Shown here: positions 44,897-56,601 of the stretch, piece after piece
Numbering within the stretch: position 1 is the first letter of the stretch
Layout: every line of letters begins with the position of its first letter
Assembly: GCF_004298145.1 (NCBI RefSeq)
Contig: NZ_SCRH01000001.1
Location: 24,766-88,765 of the forward strand
DNA length: 64,000 nt
Direction: 5' to 3'
From: Mycobacterium sp.
Lineage (GTDB): Bacteria; Actinomycetota; Actinomycetes; Mycobacteriales; Mycobacteriaceae
Made by a program: the position numbers and the translations under genes
Notes under the pieces: generated by a model
Database searches by the model: none
What the model was told of the DNA's origin: nothing
Seen by the model: the letters and a program-made list of their open reading frames with translations, nothing else

Positions 44897-45628
44897 GTGA
44901 ATTCGTCCTACCATCACCGAGTGCCCGTACTCGGCGAATTAGGAACAGCGACGTCGAGCCAGCTGTCCAGCATCTCGCCGTCGGTAATGGTTCCGCTGGG
45001 GTCGACCGAGCAACACGGGCCACACCTGCCGCTGGATACCGACACCCGGATCGCGGCGGCGGTTGCCCGCGCGGCGCAGGCCCGTCTGAAAGACCAGTGG
45101 CTGGTGGCGCCGGCCATCGCCTACGGCGCGAGCGGCGAACACCAGAGTTTCGCCGGGACGATCTCGCTCGGCACCGAGGCGCTGACGCTGCTGCTGGTCG
45201 AGTACGGCAGGTCAGCGGCCACGTGGGCCCGGCGCCTCGTCTTCGTCAACGGCCACGGCGGCAACGTCGCCGCGCTGGGCGCCGCGGTGGCCCGACTGCG
45301 CACCGAGGGCCGTGACGCCGGATGGTGCCCCTGTGTGGCCGTCGGCGGTGACGCCCACGCCGGTCATACCGAAACATCGGTGTTGCTGCATATCTCGCCG
45401 GCCGATGTCCGGACCGACCGGTGGCTGGCCGGCAACACCGCACCCTTGCCCGAGTTGCTCGCCTCGATGCGCCGTGGCGGAGTCGCTGCCGTCAGCCCGG
45501 TCGGCGTGCTGGGCGACCCGAGTACCGCCACGGCCGCCGAGGGCGAGCGCATCTTCACCGGGATGGTCGATGAGTGTGTTCGCCGGGTCGCCCGGTGGGG
45601 GCCCGGCCCCAACGGGATGCTGACGTGA
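44897..45628 (+). CDS. mftE: MftE, creatininase-family peptidase
   Basis: 243-aa metal-dependent amidohydrolase that cleaves the modified Val-Tyr dipeptide from MftA. Metal ligands are in [18 protein letters not shown] (Glu, His, Asp), [18 protein letters not shown] and [14 protein letters not shown] start at 44897 sits after a 163-bp gap, unlike the rest of the cluster. Its stop overlaps the mftF start (GTGA). Ortholog of Rv0695. Confidence 0.95.
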   Translation: MNSSYHHRVPVLGELGTATSSQLSSISPSVMVPLGSTEQHGPHLPLDTDTRIAAAVARAAQARLKDQWLVAPAIAYGASGEHQSFAGTISLGTEALTLLLVEYGRSAATWARRLVFVNGHGGNVAALGAAVARLRTEGRDAGWCPCVAVGGDAHAGHTETSVLLHISPADVRTDRWLAGNTAPLPELLASMRRGGVAAVSPVGVLGDPSTATAAEGERIFTGMVDECVRRVARWGPGPNGMLT

Positions 45629-47043
45629 GCGCGGCGGCACCCCGGCTGCCCGACGGGTTCGCCGTCCAGGTCGACCGCCGCGTGCGGGTGCTCGGCGACG
45701 GCTCGGCCCTGCTGGGCGGTTCGCCGACCCGGCTGCTGAAGCTGGCCCCGGCCGCACAGGACCTGCTCTGCGACGGCCGGCTGAAGGTTCGCGACGATGT
45801 CAGCGCCCAGCTCGCCCGTACCCTGCTGGACGCCACGGTGGCGCATCCCCGGCCGGCGGGCGGCCCGTCGCACCACGACGTGACCGTGGTAATTCCGGTG
45901 CGGAACAACCTCTCTGGCGTGCGGCGGCTGGTGAGCTCGCTGCGCGGCATGCGCGTCGTCGTGGTCGACGACGGCTCGTTCCACCCGGTCGAGCCGGAAG
46001 ACTTCGTCGGCGCGCACTGCGACATCGAGGTGTTGCGCCACCACCGCAGCAAGGGCCCGGCGGCGGCCCGCAACAGCGGGCTGACTGCCTGCCGGACGGA
46101 CTTCGTCGCATTCTTGGATTCCGACGTCGCGCCGCGCCGGGGCTGGCTGGAAGCTCTGCTCGGTCACTTCTGCGATCCCACCGTCGCGCTGGTCGCGCCG
46201 CGCATCGTCGGCCTCTCGCACAGCGAGAACGTGGTGGCGCGCTACGAGGCGGTGCACTCCTCGCTCGACCTCGGTGAGCGCGAAGCGCCGGTGTTGCCCC
46301 ACAGCACGGTGTCCTACGTCCCCAGCGCGGCGATCATCTGTCGGTGCTCGGCCATCCGGGAGGTCGGCGGGTTCGACGAGACGTTGCAGTCCGGCGAGGA
46401 CGTCGACCTGTGCTGGCGGCTGATCGAGTCGGGTGCTCGGCTGCGTTACGAGCCGATCGCGCTGGTCGCCCACGACCACCGCACCGAACTACGGGATTGG
46501 CTTGCGCGGAAAGCGTTTTACGGCGGCTCGGCGGCTCCGCTGTCGGTGCGCCACCCGGACAAGACGGCGCCGGTGGTGATTTCCGGCTGGGCGCTGATGA
46601 CCTGGATTCTGATGGCATTCGGGTCCACGCTGTCGCGGCTGGCGTCCGTCGTGCTGGCCGTCCTGACGGGTCGCCGGATCGCGCGGGCGATGCGCTGCGC
46701 CGAGACGTCGATGACCGATGTCGCGATGATCGCCGGCCGTGGCCTGTGGTCGGCGGCGCTGCAGCTGGCGTCGGCGCTGTGCCGGCACTATTGGCCGCTG
46801 GCGTTGGTGGCCGCGACCATGTCACGCCATTTCCGCCGGGTGGTGGTGGTAGCGGCCGTCATGGACGGAGTGGTCGACTGGCTTCGCCGCCGCGACGCCA
46901 TCGGTGACGATGTCGAACCGATCGGGCTGCCGACCTACCTGGTGCTCAAGCGCGTCGACGACCTGGCGTACGGACTCGGGTTGTGGTGGGGTGTGCTACG
47001 GGAGCGCAACGTGCGCGCCCTGAAACCCCAGATCCGGAGTTAG
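45625..47043 (+). CDS. mftF: MftF, mycofactocin glycosyltransferase
   Basis: 472-aa GT2 transferase that adds glucose units to pre-mycofactocin. Nucleotide-binding [10 protein letters not shown] and VVVDDGSFH, the DXD-like FLDSDVAP and the acceptor motif [18 protein letters not shown] are present. A hydrophobic segment ([26 protein letters not shown]) lies at about residues 320-346. GTG 45625 overlaps the mftE stop. Ortholog of Rv0696. Confidence 0.95.
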   Translation: MSAAAPRLPDGFAVQVDRRVRVLGDGSALLGGSPTRLLKLAPAAQDLLCDGRLKVRDDVSAQLARTLLDATVAHPRPAGGPSHHDVTVVIPVRNNLSGVRRLVSSLRGMRVVVVDDGSFHPVEPEDFVGAHCDIEVLRHHRSKGPAAARNSGLTACRTDFVAFLDSDVAPRRGWLEALLGHFCDPTVALVAPRIVGLSHSENVVARYEAVHSSLDLGEREAPVLPHSTVSYVPSAAIICRCSAIREVGGFDETLQSGEDVDLCWRLIESGARLRYEPIALVAHDHRTELRDWLARKAFYGGSAAPLSVRHPDKTAPVVISGWALMTWILMAFGSTLSRLASVVLAVLTGRRIARAMRCAETSMTDVAMIAGRGLWSAALQLASALCRHYWPLALVAATMSRHFRRVVVVAAVMDGVVDWLRRRDAIGDDVEPIGLPTYLVLKRVDDLAYGLGLWWGVLRERNVRALKPQIRS

Positions 47044-47051
47044 CCACCGCC

Positions 47052-48491
47052 TTGACCGCAGCCGTCTCGCACAGCGATGTGCTGATCGTCGGCGCCGGCA
47101 GTGCCGGATCGGTTGTCGCGGAACGTCTTTCCGCCAATCCGGGGCGCACGGTGACCGTCCTCGAGGCGGGGCCGGCGCTCGACGATCCGGGACTGCTCGC
47201 GCAGACCGCCAACGGGTTGCAGTTGCCGATAGGCGTCGGCAGCCCGCTGGTCCGGCGTTATCAGACCCGTCTTACCGAGGAACCGGCCCGCCAGCATCCC
47301 ATCGTGCGCGGGGCCACGGTGGGTGGGTCGGGCGCGATCAACGGCGGCTACTTCTGCCGCGGGTTGCCCCGCGATTTCGACGGCATCGGGATGCCGGGCT
47401 GGGGATGGTCCGACGTGCTGGAGAGCTTCCGCGCCATCGAGACCGACCTGGACTTCGTCGGCCCCGCCCATGGCGACAGCGGCCCCATTCTGGTGCGTCG
47501 TACCCGCGACATGACCGGAACCACACAGCGTTTCATCGCCGCGGCGGAGCGCGCCGGGTTCGGCTGGATTGCTGACCTCAACGACGTTGCGGTGACGCCG
47601 GTTTCGGGGATAGGTGCCGTCCCGCTCAATATCGTCGACGGCGTGCGCAGGGGGTCCGGCGCGGGCTTTCTGATCCCGGCGCTGAGCCGGCCGAACCTGC
47701 GCCTGCACGCGCAGACCCGGGTGGCGCGAGTGCGTTTCGCGGGCACCGTCGCGGCGGGGGTGGACGCGATCGGTCCACACGGACACATCACCTTCACCGC
47801 CGATCGAATCGTCTTGTGCGGCGGCGCCATTGAAACGGCGCATCTCCTCATGCTCTCGGGCATCGGCGAAGCGGGGATGCTGGCCGCCGTCGGCGTACCG
47901 GTGGTCACGCCGCTGCCGGTGGGGGCGTCGTTCAGTGACCACGCCGAGTGGGTCCTGCCCACCGACTGGGCGGTGGCTCCCGGGCGGCCGGTGCTCGAGG
48001 TGGTGCTCAGCACGGCTGACGACCTCGAGATCAGGCCGTATACCGGTGGATTCGTGACGATGACCGGTGACGGCACCGCCGGGCATGCCGACTGGCCGCA
48101 TATCGGGGTGGCGCTCATGCGGCCACGCGCGCGCGGGCACCTCACGCTGGTCTCGGCCGATCCGGGCGTGGCGCCGCGCATCGAGCACCGCTACGACAGC
48201 GAGCCCGACGACGTCGCGGCCCTGCGCCGGGGCAGCGAATTGGCCCGCGAATTGGCGGGTAGCACAACCGATGCCGCGACGGCCGTGTGGTCTACGTCGC
48301 AACATCTTTGCGGCACCGCGCCGATGGGCATCGACGGCGACCCGCGGGCCGTCGTCGACCCCCGGTGCCGGGTCTACGGCGTCGACAACCTGTGGGTGAT
48401 CGACGGCTCGATCCTGCCCGCGATCACCAGCCGCGGTCCGCACGCCACCATCGTGATGATCGGGCATCGGGCCGCGGAATTCGTGCGGTGA
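47052..48491 (+). CDS. mftG: MftG, GMC-family mycofactocin oxidoreductase
   Basis: 479-aa FAD enzyme of the GMC family. Rossmann motif VLIVGAGSAGSVVAERLS, GMC signatures GGSGAINGGY and GGAIETAHLLMLSGIGE, and the C-terminal active site LCGTAPMG ... RGPHATIVMIGHRAAE are present. MftG is thought to reoxidise mycofactocinol and pass electrons to respiration. TTG start at 47052 gives the length known for Rv0697; no ATG or GTG fits. It starts 8 bp after mftF. Last gene of the cluster. Confidence 0.94.
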   Translation: MTAAVSHSDVLIVGAGSAGSVVAERLSANPGRTVTVLEAGPALDDPGLLAQTANGLQLPIGVGSPLVRRYQTRLTEEPARQHPIVRGATVGGSGAINGGYFCRGLPRDFDGIGMPGWGWSDVLESFRAIETDLDFVGPAHGDSGPILVRRTRDMTGTTQRFIAAAERAGFGWIADLNDVAVTPVSGIGAVPLNIVDGVRRGSGAGFLIPALSRPNLRLHAQTRVARVRFAGTVAAGVDAIGPHGHITFTADRIVLCGGAIETAHLLMLSGIGEAGMLAAVGVPVVTPLPVGASFSDHAEWVLPTDWAVAPGRPVLEVVLSTADDLEIRPYTGGFVTMTGDGTAGHADWPHIGVALMRPRARGHLTLVSADPGVAPRIEHRYDSEPDDVAALRRGSELARELAGSTTDAATAVWSTSQHLCGTAPMGIDGDPRAVVDPRCRVYGVDNLWVIDGSILPAITSRGPHATIVMIGHRAAEFVR

Positions 48492-48584
48492 CGCCCGGGA
48501 AGCTATCGCCGATGCCGATCCCGTCAGTACGCTGGTCAAGCCCGACGAGGGTGGCGACCCGATAGTCTGGATTTCACACAGGAG

Positions 48585-49244
48585 GTGGTCACCATTGCCG
48601 CCGGAACGACCGATCCCCGGCCAGCGCGGTCGCGGGCCAGGCTGCTGGACGCCGCGGTCACGCTGCTGCGCGCCGGCGGTCCCAGTGCGGTGACGGTCGA
48701 CGCGGTCACCCGCACCGCCAACGTGGCCAGGGCGACCCTGTATCGCCACTTCCCGAGCGGAAACGACTTGTTGGCAGCGGCTTTCAACAGCCTGATCCCG
48801 GCGTCACCGATGCCGCCGGCCGAGGGCTCGTTGCGCGACCGTCTGGTCGCGGTGGTGCTGGCCCAGGCCGAAGCCGTGGCCCACGCGCCCACCCTCATGA
48901 CGGCCATGTCCTGGCTGGCGCTGGGGCGTGACCTGGAAGGGTTGCCCGAACCCCGGCATAGCGTCAATGGCGACAGCGCGGCGATCACCACGCTGCGCGA
49001 GCGGATCGCCCAGCAGTATGCGGAGCCCTTCGATGTCATCTTCGACAGCCCGGAGGCCGCCGAGCTGGGCGAGGTGGACCGCTCCCGGGCGATCGCGCTG
49101 CTTATCGGCCCCCTGGTGCTGGGCCGCCTGTCCACCCTGCCCGATTTCGACTACCGCGAGTGCGCGCTGGCGGCGGTCGATGGTTTCCTACACGTTCAGG
49201 TCGACCGGGCTAACGCAGCGAATACCGAATCGGCAGGTGCTTGA
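48585..49244 (+). CDS. TetR-family regulator downstream of mftG
   Basis: About 219 aa with an N-terminal TetR domain: RLLDAAVTLLRAGG ... VDAVTRTANVARATLYRHFPSGNDLLAAAF. The nearest in-frame GTG (48585) sits on the Shine-Dalgarno AGGAGG itself; the best-spaced in-frame codon is ATT at 48594, so an ATT start is possible. Its last 35 bp overlap the 3' end of the convergent P450 gene. It replaces Rv0698/Rv0699 in the M. tuberculosis order. Target unknown; the P450 is the obvious candidate. Confidence 0.85.
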   Translation: MVTIAAGTTDPRPARSRARLLDAAVTLLRAGGPSAVTVDAVTRTANVARATLYRHFPSGNDLLAAAFNSLIPASPMPPAEGSLRDRLVAVVLAQAEAVAHAPTLMTAMSWLALGRDLEGLPEPRHSVNGDSAAITTLRERIAQQYAEPFDVIFDSPEAAELGEVDRSRAIALLIGPLVLGRLSTLPDFDYRECALAAVDGFLHVQVDRANAANTESAGA

Positions 49245-50604
49245 GGCCGCCCACGAACGTGGTGGCGATGAGTTCGGGTTCTCCGGAGCACTCGATGGAC
49301 TTCAGCCGGGGCAGCAGCTCGGTGAAAAAGCTGTTCACCTCCATGCGGGCCAGCGCGGCCCCCAGGCAGAAGTGCACGCCGTAGCCAAAGGCCAAGTGCT
49401 TGTTGGGGTCTCGGCCGACATCGAAGTGGAACGGGTCTTCGAAGACCTCCTCGTCGCGGTTCGCCGACACGTAGGACAGGTACACCGATTCCCCCTCGGC
49501 GATCGGCACCCCGCGAATGGTGGTGTCCGCGGCCGCGGTGCGCATGAACTCCTTGACCGGCGTCACCCAGCGGATCATCTCCTCGGTCGCCAGCGGCATC
49601 AGCCCGGGGTCAGCGGTCAGGCGGGCGCGCTGGTCGGGGTTTTCGATCAGCGCCTGCAGGCCGCCGGAGATTGTGGCACTCGTGGTGTCATGCCCGGTGG
49701 TCGCGATGATGACGTAATAGGAGGCCGTGTCGACGTCCGACAGCGGTTCGCCGTCGACGCGTGCGTTGGCGATCGCCGAGGCCAAATCGTCGGTGGGGTC
49801 GGCCCGCCGCGCCGCGGTGAGATCGCTGAAGTAGCTGAAGAAGTCGAGCAGGATCTGCATCTGCTCCTCGGGTGTGGCCCCCCGCTTGAATTCCTCGTCG
49901 TCGCCGCCGAACAGCTCCTGGGTGAGTCTGAGCATGCGCGGGAAATCCGATTCCGGCAGGCCCAGCAGCGACAAGATCACGTACAGCGGGTAGTTCACGG
50001 CGACCTCTTGCACGAAATCACATTCGCCGCCGGCCGCCGTCATCTTGTCGACGTAGATCTTGGCCAGCTCGTCGACCCTGACCTTCAGCGCGCGCATCGC
50101 CTTGGGACGAAACCAGTCGGCACCGATCGCGCGCACCACCCGATGCTGGGGGTCGTCCATGTGGATCAGGGTGCGCAGCCCCATCCCGGCGTCCAGCTGG
50201 GCGCGCGCGAAGTCGTCGGCCTCGGCGGGGGCCAGCAGGGGCCGCGGCTCGCTGAGGAAGAGGTCGTTGGCCCGCTCGATTTCCATGATGTCGGCGTGCT
50301 TGGTGATCGCCCAGAACGGCCGGTACGGCGCACAGTCGACCAACGACACCGGTGCGTGCGCGCGCAGGTGCGTCAGCGCCGCATGCAGCCGCGGCTCGTC
50401 GGCGTACGCGGTGGGGTCGGCGAACACCTGGACGGCCTGTGCTGTTTCCGGATCAACGGTCGGTATGCTGATGGCACCAGTCTTGGCCTCCGCACCGGCT
50501 ATCTCAAGGCTTCTGACCTGCGCATTAGCCCCCGGCCGTGACCACGCTCCGGGCGGGTGCGCCGGATTCGGCCCGAGATCCGGGCCGAATTTTGTTCGGG
50601 CCAT
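49210..50604 (-). CDS. Cytochrome P450
   Basis: 464-aa soluble P450. I-helix IIATTGHDTTSATI (acid-threonine oxygen-activation pair), K-helix EEMIRW (ExxR) and heme loop FGYGVHFCLGAAL with the cysteine ligand are complete. ATG 50604 is the only clear start; the first about 45 residues are low complexity and may be leader. Substrate unknown, possibly a lipid or sterol. Overlaps the TetR gene tail to tail at 49210-49244, and its start lies next to the S10 operon promoter. Confidence 0.9.
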   Translation of the reverse strand: MARTKFGPDLGPNPAHPPGAWSRPGANAQVRSLEIAGAEAKTGAISIPTVDPETAQAVQVFADPTAYADEPRLHAALTHLRAHAPVSLVDCAPYRPFWAITKHADIMEIERANDLFLSEPRPLLAPAEADDFARAQLDAGMGLRTLIHMDDPQHRVVRAIGADWFRPKAMRALKVRVDELAKIYVDKMTAAGGECDFVQEVAVNYPLYVILSLLGLPESDFPRMLRLTQELFGGDDEEFKRGATPEEQMQILLDFFSYFSDLTAARRADPTDDLASAIANARVDGEPLSDVDTASYYVIIATTGHDTTSATISGGLQALIENPDQRARLTADPGLMPLATEEMIRWVTPVKEFMRTAAADTTIRGVPIAEGESVYLSYVSANRDEEVFEDPFHFDVGRDPNKHLAFGYGVHFCLGAALARMEVNSFFTELLPRLKSIECSGEPELIATTFVGGLKHLPIRYSLR

Positions 50605-50621
50605 GATCTAAGGCATACTGT
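50592..50621 (+). promoter_or_regulatory. Candidate S10 operon promoter
   Basis: TTGTTC (50592-50597), 18-bp spacer, TACTGT (50616-50621). It overlaps the divergent P450 start region and would give a leader of roughly 290 nt. Confidence 0.4.
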
Positions 50622-50918
50622 TCAGGTTGCCTTGAGCCGGGTTTGCGCCTGGTCGGGCATACGACCAGCGTCCAAACGGGCGCGTCCGGTCCCATCCTTT
50701 GAGAGCGACGAATTTCGGTCGCGGATGAGGCTGCGTGAGGGTGACACACCCGACCGCGGGGGCCGGTGGACCACGACAGGTAAACAGCGGCGCAGTATCC
50801 GGCGCAACGCTCGATCGGCCCAGCAGCGGCCGGCCCGATCGGCGCGCCGGTGGCACTGAGGACACGGATTATTTGAGCCCGGATACCGGGCCTCAACAGG
50901 AGCGAGGGTAGGAGAAGC
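50622..50918 (+). other. S10 operon leader
   Basis: About 300 bp with no supported ORF between P450 and rpsJ. Contains a short stem in GAGCCCGGATACCGGGCCTC (50876-50895) and ends in GGAGAAGC before the rpsJ GTG. Long leaders are common before S10 operons; whether this one binds L4 is not known. Confidence 0.45.
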
Positions 50919-51224
50919 GTGGCGGGACAGAAGATCCGCATCAGGCTTAAGGCCTACGACCATGAGGCTATTGACGCGTCGGCGCGCAAGATCGTCGAGA
51001 CCGTCGTCCGCACGGGTGCCAGTGTCGTAGGGCCGGTGCCGCTGCCGACCGAGAAGAATGTGTATTGCGTCATCCGCTCTCCGCATAAGTACAAGGACTC
51101 GCGGGAGCACTTCGAGATGCGTACGCACAAGCGGTTGATCGACATCCTCGACCCGACGCCGAAGACCGTTGACGCACTGATGCGCATCGACCTTCCGGCC
51201 AGTGTCGACGTCAACATCCAGTAG
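50919..51224 (+). CDS. rpsJ: 30S ribosomal protein S10
   Basis: 101 aa, also known as NusE in antitermination complexes. [19 protein letters not shown] start and the [14 protein letters not shown] motif are standard. GTG start at 50919 after GGTAGGAGAAGC. First gene of the S10 operon; rplC follows after 14 bp. Confidence 0.98.
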   Translation: MAGQKIRIRLKAYDHEAIDASARKIVETVVRTGASVVGPVPLPTEKNVYCVIRSPHKYKDSREHFEMRTHKRLIDILDPTPKTVDALMRIDLPASVDVNIQ

Positions 51225-51238
51225 GGAGTTACAGAGCA

Positions 51239-51892
51239 ATGGCGCGTAAGGGCATTCTCGGTACCAAGCTGGGCATGACGCAGGTATTCGACGAGAACAA
51301 CAGGATTGTGCCGGTGACGGTCGTCAAGGCCGGGCCGAACGTGGTGACCCGCATCCGCACGCCCGAGCAGGACGGCTACAGCGCCGTTCAGCTGGCGTAT
51401 GGCGAGATCAGTCCCCGCAAGGTCAACAAGCCGGTGACCGGTCAATACGCGGCCGCGGGCGTCAACCCCCGCCGGTTCCTGGCCGAGCTGCGGCTGGACA
51501 ACCCGGACGCGACGGCCGAATACCAGGTCGGCCAGGAGCTGACGGCGGAGATCTTCACCGACGGCAGCTACGTCGACGTGACGGGAACCTCCAAGGGGAA
51601 GGGCTTCGCCGGCACCATGAAGCGCCACGGCTTCCGTGGTCAGGGTGCCAGTCACGGTGCCCAGGCGGTGCACCGTCGACCCGGTTCCATCGGTGGTTGC
51701 GCCACTCCCGCCCGGGTGTTCAAGGGCACCCGGATGGCGGGCCGGATGGGTAACGACCGGGTGACCGTCCAGAACCTGTTGGTGCACAAGGTCGATACCG
51801 AGAACGGCGTGCTGCTGATCAAGGGTGCGGTCCCCGGCCGCACCGGTGGGCTCGTGGTGGTCCGCAGCGCGGTCAAACGAGGTGAGAAATGA
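51239..51892 (+). CDS. rplC: 50S ribosomal protein L3
   Basis: 217-aa protein near the peptidyl transferase centre. [10 protein letters not shown] and [19 protein letters not shown] are hallmark segments. Start ATG 51239 after GGGAGTTACAGAGCA. Overlaps rplD start by ATGA. Confidence 0.98.
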   Translation: MARKGILGTKLGMTQVFDENNRIVPVTVVKAGPNVVTRIRTPEQDGYSAVQLAYGEISPRKVNKPVTGQYAAAGVNPRRFLAELRLDNPDATAEYQVGQELTAEIFTDGSYVDVTGTSKGKGFAGTMKRHGFRGQGASHGAQAVHRRPGSIGGCATPARVFKGTRMAGRMGNDRVTVQNLLVHKVDTENGVLLIKGAVPGRTGGLVVVRSAVKRGEK

Positions 51893-52563
51893 TGGCAACA
51901 CAAGGTTCCAAGACGCTCAAGATCGACGTCCAGACGCCGGCCGGCAAGGTCGACGGCTCGATCGAGTTGCCGGCCGAATTGTTCGACGCCCCGGCCAATA
52001 TCGCGCTGATGCACCAGGTGGTCACCGCACAGCGGGCGGCGGCGCGTCAGGGCACGCACTCGACCAAGACGCGCGGCGATGTCAGTGGCGGTGGCCGCAA
52101 GCCCTACCGGCAGAAGGGAACCGGCCGGGCCCGGCAGGGTTCGACGCGGGCCCCGCAGTTCACCGGCGGTGGCGTCGTGCACGGCCCCAAGCCGCGTGAC
52201 TACAGCCAGCGCACACCCAAGAAGATGATCGCCGCGGCGCTGCGCGGTGCGCTGTCCGACCGGGCGCGCAACGGGCGCATCCACGCGATCACCGAGCTGG
52301 TGTCGGGTCAGACGCCGTCCACCAAGAACGCCAGGGCGTTCCTGGGCACACTGACCGACCGCAAGCAGGTGCTGGTCGTGATCGGGCGCAGCGACGAAGC
52401 CGGCGCCAAGAGCGTGCGCAACCTGCCCGGTGTGCACGTCCTGACTCCCGGCCAGCTCAACACCTATGACGTGCTGCGCTCCGACGACGTGGTGTTCAGC
52501 GTGGAGGCCCTCAACGCCTACATCAGCGCCAACACCGGTACTCCCGAGGAGGTTTCGGCCTGA
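51889..52563 (+). CDS. rplD: 50S ribosomal protein L4
   Basis: 224 aa; lines the exit tunnel and in E. coli also represses the S10 operon. The tunnel loop [19 protein letters not shown] is intact. ATG 51889 overlaps the rplC stop; the second ATG at 51892 is an alternative. Stop overlaps rplW by TGATG. Confidence 0.97.
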   Translation: MMATQGSKTLKIDVQTPAGKVDGSIELPAELFDAPANIALMHQVVTAQRAAARQGTHSTKTRGDVSGGGRKPYRQKGTGRARQGSTRAPQFTGGGVVHGPKPRDYSQRTPKKMIAAALRGALSDRARNGRIHAITELVSGQTPSTKNARAFLGTLTDRKQVLVVIGRSDEAGAKSVRNLPGVHVLTPGQLNTYDVLRSDDVVFSVEALNAYISANTGTPEEVSA

Positions 52564-52865
52564 TGGCGACCATCACCGACCCCCGCGACATCATTCTGGC
52601 TCCGGTCATCTCGGAGAAGTCCTATTCGCTACTCGATGACAACGTGTACACGTTTGTGGTGCACCCCGATTCGAACAAGACGCAGATCAAGATCGCCATC
52701 GAGAAGATCTTCTCCGTCAAGGTCGCATCGGTGAACACCGCGAACAGGCAGGGTAAGCGGAAGCGCACCAGGACCGGATTCGGCAAGCGCAAGAGCACCA
52801 AACGGGCCATCGTCACACTGGCCCCGGGTAGCAAGCCGATCGATCTGTTCGGGGCACCGAGCTAG
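52563..52865 (+). CDS. rplW: 50S ribosomal protein L23
   Basis: 100 aa at the tunnel exit, docking site for trigger factor and SRP. Motifs [21 protein letters not shown] and the basic loop [18 protein letters not shown] are present. Start overlaps rplD stop. Confidence 0.97.
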   Translation: MATITDPRDIILAPVISEKSYSLLDDNVYTFVVHPDSNKTQIKIAIEKIFSVKVASVNTANRQGKRKRTRTGFGKRKSTKRAIVTLAPGSKPIDLFGAPS

Positions 52866-52946
52866 CCGACGACGATGCAGAGCGAAGCGATGAGGAGGAG
52901 TTGGGTAATCCAACCGAGCCGCCGCGAGAGGGAGACCTGATTAGAC
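52866..52946 (+). repeat. Spacer element between rplW and rplB
   Basis: 81 bp with GACGATGCAGAGCGAAGC and GATGAGGAGGAG followed by a hairpin GTTGG-GTAAT-CCAAC (52900-52914). I recognise this purine-rich GAGCGAAGCGATGAGGAGG type as recurring between mycobacterial genes. It lies inside a co-transcribed operon, so it may act at the RNA level. Confidence 0.45.
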
Positions 52947-53789
52947 ATGGCAATTCGTAAGTACAAGCCGACGAGCCCCGGCCGTCGCGGCGCAAGCGTG
53001 TCCGATTTCTCCGAGGTCACTCGTTCCACCCCGGAGAAGTCGTTGGTGCGCCCGTTGCACGGTCACGGTGGGCGTAACGCGCACGGCCGCATCACCACCC
53101 GCCACAAGGGCGGTGGCCACAAACGTGCCTACCGGGTGGTCGACTTCCGTCGCAACGACAAGGACGGCGTCGACGCCAAGGTCGCGCACATCGAATACGA
53201 CCCCAACCGGACCGCCAACATCGCGTTGCTGCATTTCCTGGACGGCGAGAAGCGCTACATCATTGCGCCGCAGGGTCTTTCGCAGGGTGACGTGGTGGAG
53301 ACGGGTCCGAACGCGGATATCAAACCGGGCAACAACCTGCCGTTGCGCAACATCCCGGCCGGTACCGTGATCCACGCCGTGGAACTGCGGCCGGGCGGTG
53401 GCGCCAAGCTGGCGCGATCGGCCGGTGCGAGCATTCAGTTGCTCGGTAAGGAGGGCACCTACGCGTCGCTGCGGATGCCCAGCGGTGAGATCCGCCGCGT
53501 CGACGTGCGCTGCCGCGCCACCGTCGGCGAGGTGGGCAACGCCGAGCAGGCGAACATCAACTGGGGCAAGGCCGGCCGCATGCGGTGGAAGGGCAAGCGC
53601 CCTTCGGTCCGTGGTGTGGTCATGAACCCGGTGGACCACCCGCACGGTGGTGGTGAGGGTAAGACCTCGGGTGGTCGCCACCCGGTGAGCCCCTGGGGTA
53701 AGCCCGAGGGCCGCACCCGCCATCCCAACAAGGCCAGCAACAAGCTCATCGTCCGGCGCCGGCGTACCGGCAAGAAGCACGGTCGCTGA
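52947..53789 (+). CDS. rplB: 50S ribosomal protein L2
   Basis: 280 aa, required for subunit joining and peptidyl transfer. [11 protein letters not shown] start, [13 protein letters not shown] and the conserved [13 protein letters not shown] with the functional histidine are present. Start ATG 52947. Confidence 0.98.
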   Translation: MAIRKYKPTSPGRRGASVSDFSEVTRSTPEKSLVRPLHGHGGRNAHGRITTRHKGGGHKRAYRVVDFRRNDKDGVDAKVAHIEYDPNRTANIALLHFLDGEKRYIIAPQGLSQGDVVETGPNADIKPGNNLPLRNIPAGTVIHAVELRPGGGAKLARSAGASIQLLGKEGTYASLRMPSGEIRRVDVRCRATVGEVGNAEQANINWGKAGRMRWKGKRPSVRGVVMNPVDHPHGGGEGKTSGGRHPVSPWGKPEGRTRHPNKASNKLIVRRRRTGKKHGR

Positions 53790-53817
53790 GGAAGCCCAGG
53801 ACCAGGAGTAATCAGAC

Positions 53818-54095
53818 ATGCCACGCAGCCTGAAGAAGGGCCCGTTCGTCGATGGCCACCTGCTCAAAAAGGTGGACACACAGAACGAGAAGAACACCAA
53901 ACAGGTGATCAAGACATGGTCGCGTCGTTCGACGATCATTCCTGACTTCATCGGCCACACCTTTGCCGTCCACGACGGACGCAAGCACGTCCCGGTGTTC
54001 GTCACCGAGTCGATGGTCGGTCACAAGCTTGGTGAATTCGCGCCCACCCGCACCTTCAAGGGACACATCAAGGACGACCGGAAGGCCAAACGGCG

Positions 54096-54099
<4 letters not shown>
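53818..54099 (+). CDS. rpsS: 30S ribosomal protein S19
   Basis: 93 aa. [18 protein letters not shown] start and [16 protein letters not shown] are standard. Overlaps rplV by ATGA. Confidence 0.98.
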
Positions 54100-55471
<1,372 letters not shown>

Positions 55472-55474
55472 ATC

Positions 55475-55891
55475 ATGTTGATTCCCCGCAGAGTTAAGCA
55501 CCGTAAGCAGCACCACCCCCGCCAGCGCGGCATCGCCAGCGGCGGCACGGCGGTGAACTTCGGTGACTACGGCATCCAGGCTCTGGAGCACGCCTACGTC
55601 ACCAACCGGCAGATCGAGTCCGCTCGTATCGCCATCAACCGGCACATCAAGCGTGGCGGCAAGGTGTGGATCAACGTCTTCCCCGACCGTCCGCTGACCA
55701 AGAAGCCGGCGGAAACCCGGATGGGTTCGGGTAAGGGTTCGCCGGAGTGGTGGGTGGTCAACGTCAAGCCGGGCCGGGTGCTGTTCGAGCTCAGTTACCC
55801 CAACGAGCAGACCGCACGGGAGGCGCTGACCCGCGCGATCCACAAGTTGCCGATCAAGGCGCGCATCGTGACTCGAGAGGATCAGCTCTGA
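55475..55891 (+). CDS. rplP: 50S ribosomal protein L16
   Basis: 138 aa near the A site. [19 protein letters not shown] start, [22 protein letters not shown] is the conserved functional loop. Stop overlaps rpmC start (TGATG). Confidence 0.98.
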   Translation: MLIPRRVKHRKQHHPRQRGIASGGTAVNFGDYGIQALEHAYVTNRQIESARIAINRHIKRGGKVWINVFPDRPLTKKPAETRMGSGKGSPEWWVVNVKPGRVLFELSYPNEQTAREALTRAIHKLPIKARIVTREDQL

Positions 55892-56136
55892 TGGCAGTGG
55901 GAATTTCGCCTGGCGAACTGCGTGAGCTCACCGACGAGGAGCTGACCGAGCGGTTGCGCGAATCCAAGGAAGAGCTGTTCAACCTGCGTTTCCAGATGGC
56001 GACCGGCCAGCTCACCAACAACCGCCGGCTCCGCACCGTGCGTCAGGAGATCGCGCGCGTCTACACCGTGCTGCGCGAACGAGAACTGGGCCTGGCCAGC
56101 GGACCCGACGGGTCCGACGGAAGTGAGGAATCGTGA
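55891..56136 (+). CDS. rpmC: 50S ribosomal protein L29
   Basis: 81 aa, at the tunnel exit beside L23. [22 protein letters not shown] and [22 protein letters not shown] are the family helices. ATG 55891; a longer frame upstream is only rplP overlap. Overlaps rpsQ by GTGA. Confidence 0.96.
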   Translation: MAVGISPGELRELTDEELTERLRESKEELFNLRFQMATGQLTNNRRLRTVRQEIARVYTVLRERELGLASGPDGSDGSEES

Positions 56137-56483
56137 TGGCAGAAGCCAAGAAGGCTGCACCCAAGAAGGCCGCCGCAGCCCAGGCCGCGTCGAAGGATAA
56201 AGGCCCCAAGAACACTCCGGCCACCCCGAAGGTGCGCGGCCGGCGCAAGACGCGCATCGGTTACGTGGTGAGTGACAAGATGCAGAAGACCATCGTGGTC
56301 GAACTGGAAGACCGCGTGCGTCACCCGCTGTACGGCAAGATCATCCGGACCACCACGAAGGTCAAGGCGCACGACGAGAACAGCGCCGCCGGGATCGGCG
56401 ACCGTGTCTCGCTGATGGAGACGCGCCCGACGTCGGCGACCAAGCGTTGGCGACTCGTCGAAATTCTGGAAAAGGCGAAGTAA
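56133..56483 (+). CDS. rpsQ: 30S ribosomal protein S17 with N-terminal extension
   Basis: 116 aa. The S17 core ([34 protein letters not shown]) starts only at about residue 37; before it is a Lys/Ala/Pro-rich extension. GTG 56133 and ATG 56136 are adjacent; either could be used. Last gene before a terminator, so the operon ends here and rplN is not in the window. Confidence 0.97.
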   Translation: MMAEAKKAAPKKAAAAQAASKDKGPKNTPATPKVRGRRKTRIGYVVSDKMQKTIVVELEDRVRHPLYGKIIRTTTKVKAHDENSAAGIGDRVSLMETRPTSATKRWRLVEILEKAK

Positions 56484-56501
56484 GCCCTCCTAGCAACATC
56501 G

Positions 56502-56533
56502 AAACGCCCGAGACCTGATCGTCTCGGGCGTTT
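56502..56533 (+). terminator. Rho-independent terminator after rpsQ
   Basis: Perfect 13-bp stem AAACGCCCGAGAC / GTCTCGGGCGTTT with loop CTGATC and following T. Ends the S10 operon. Confidence 0.93.
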
Positions 56534-56601
56534 TGCTTTGCCGAATGTGACGCCACTGCGAAAAATGATCGGAACATTCGCCGTCACGTTACGCTCGGCG
56601 C

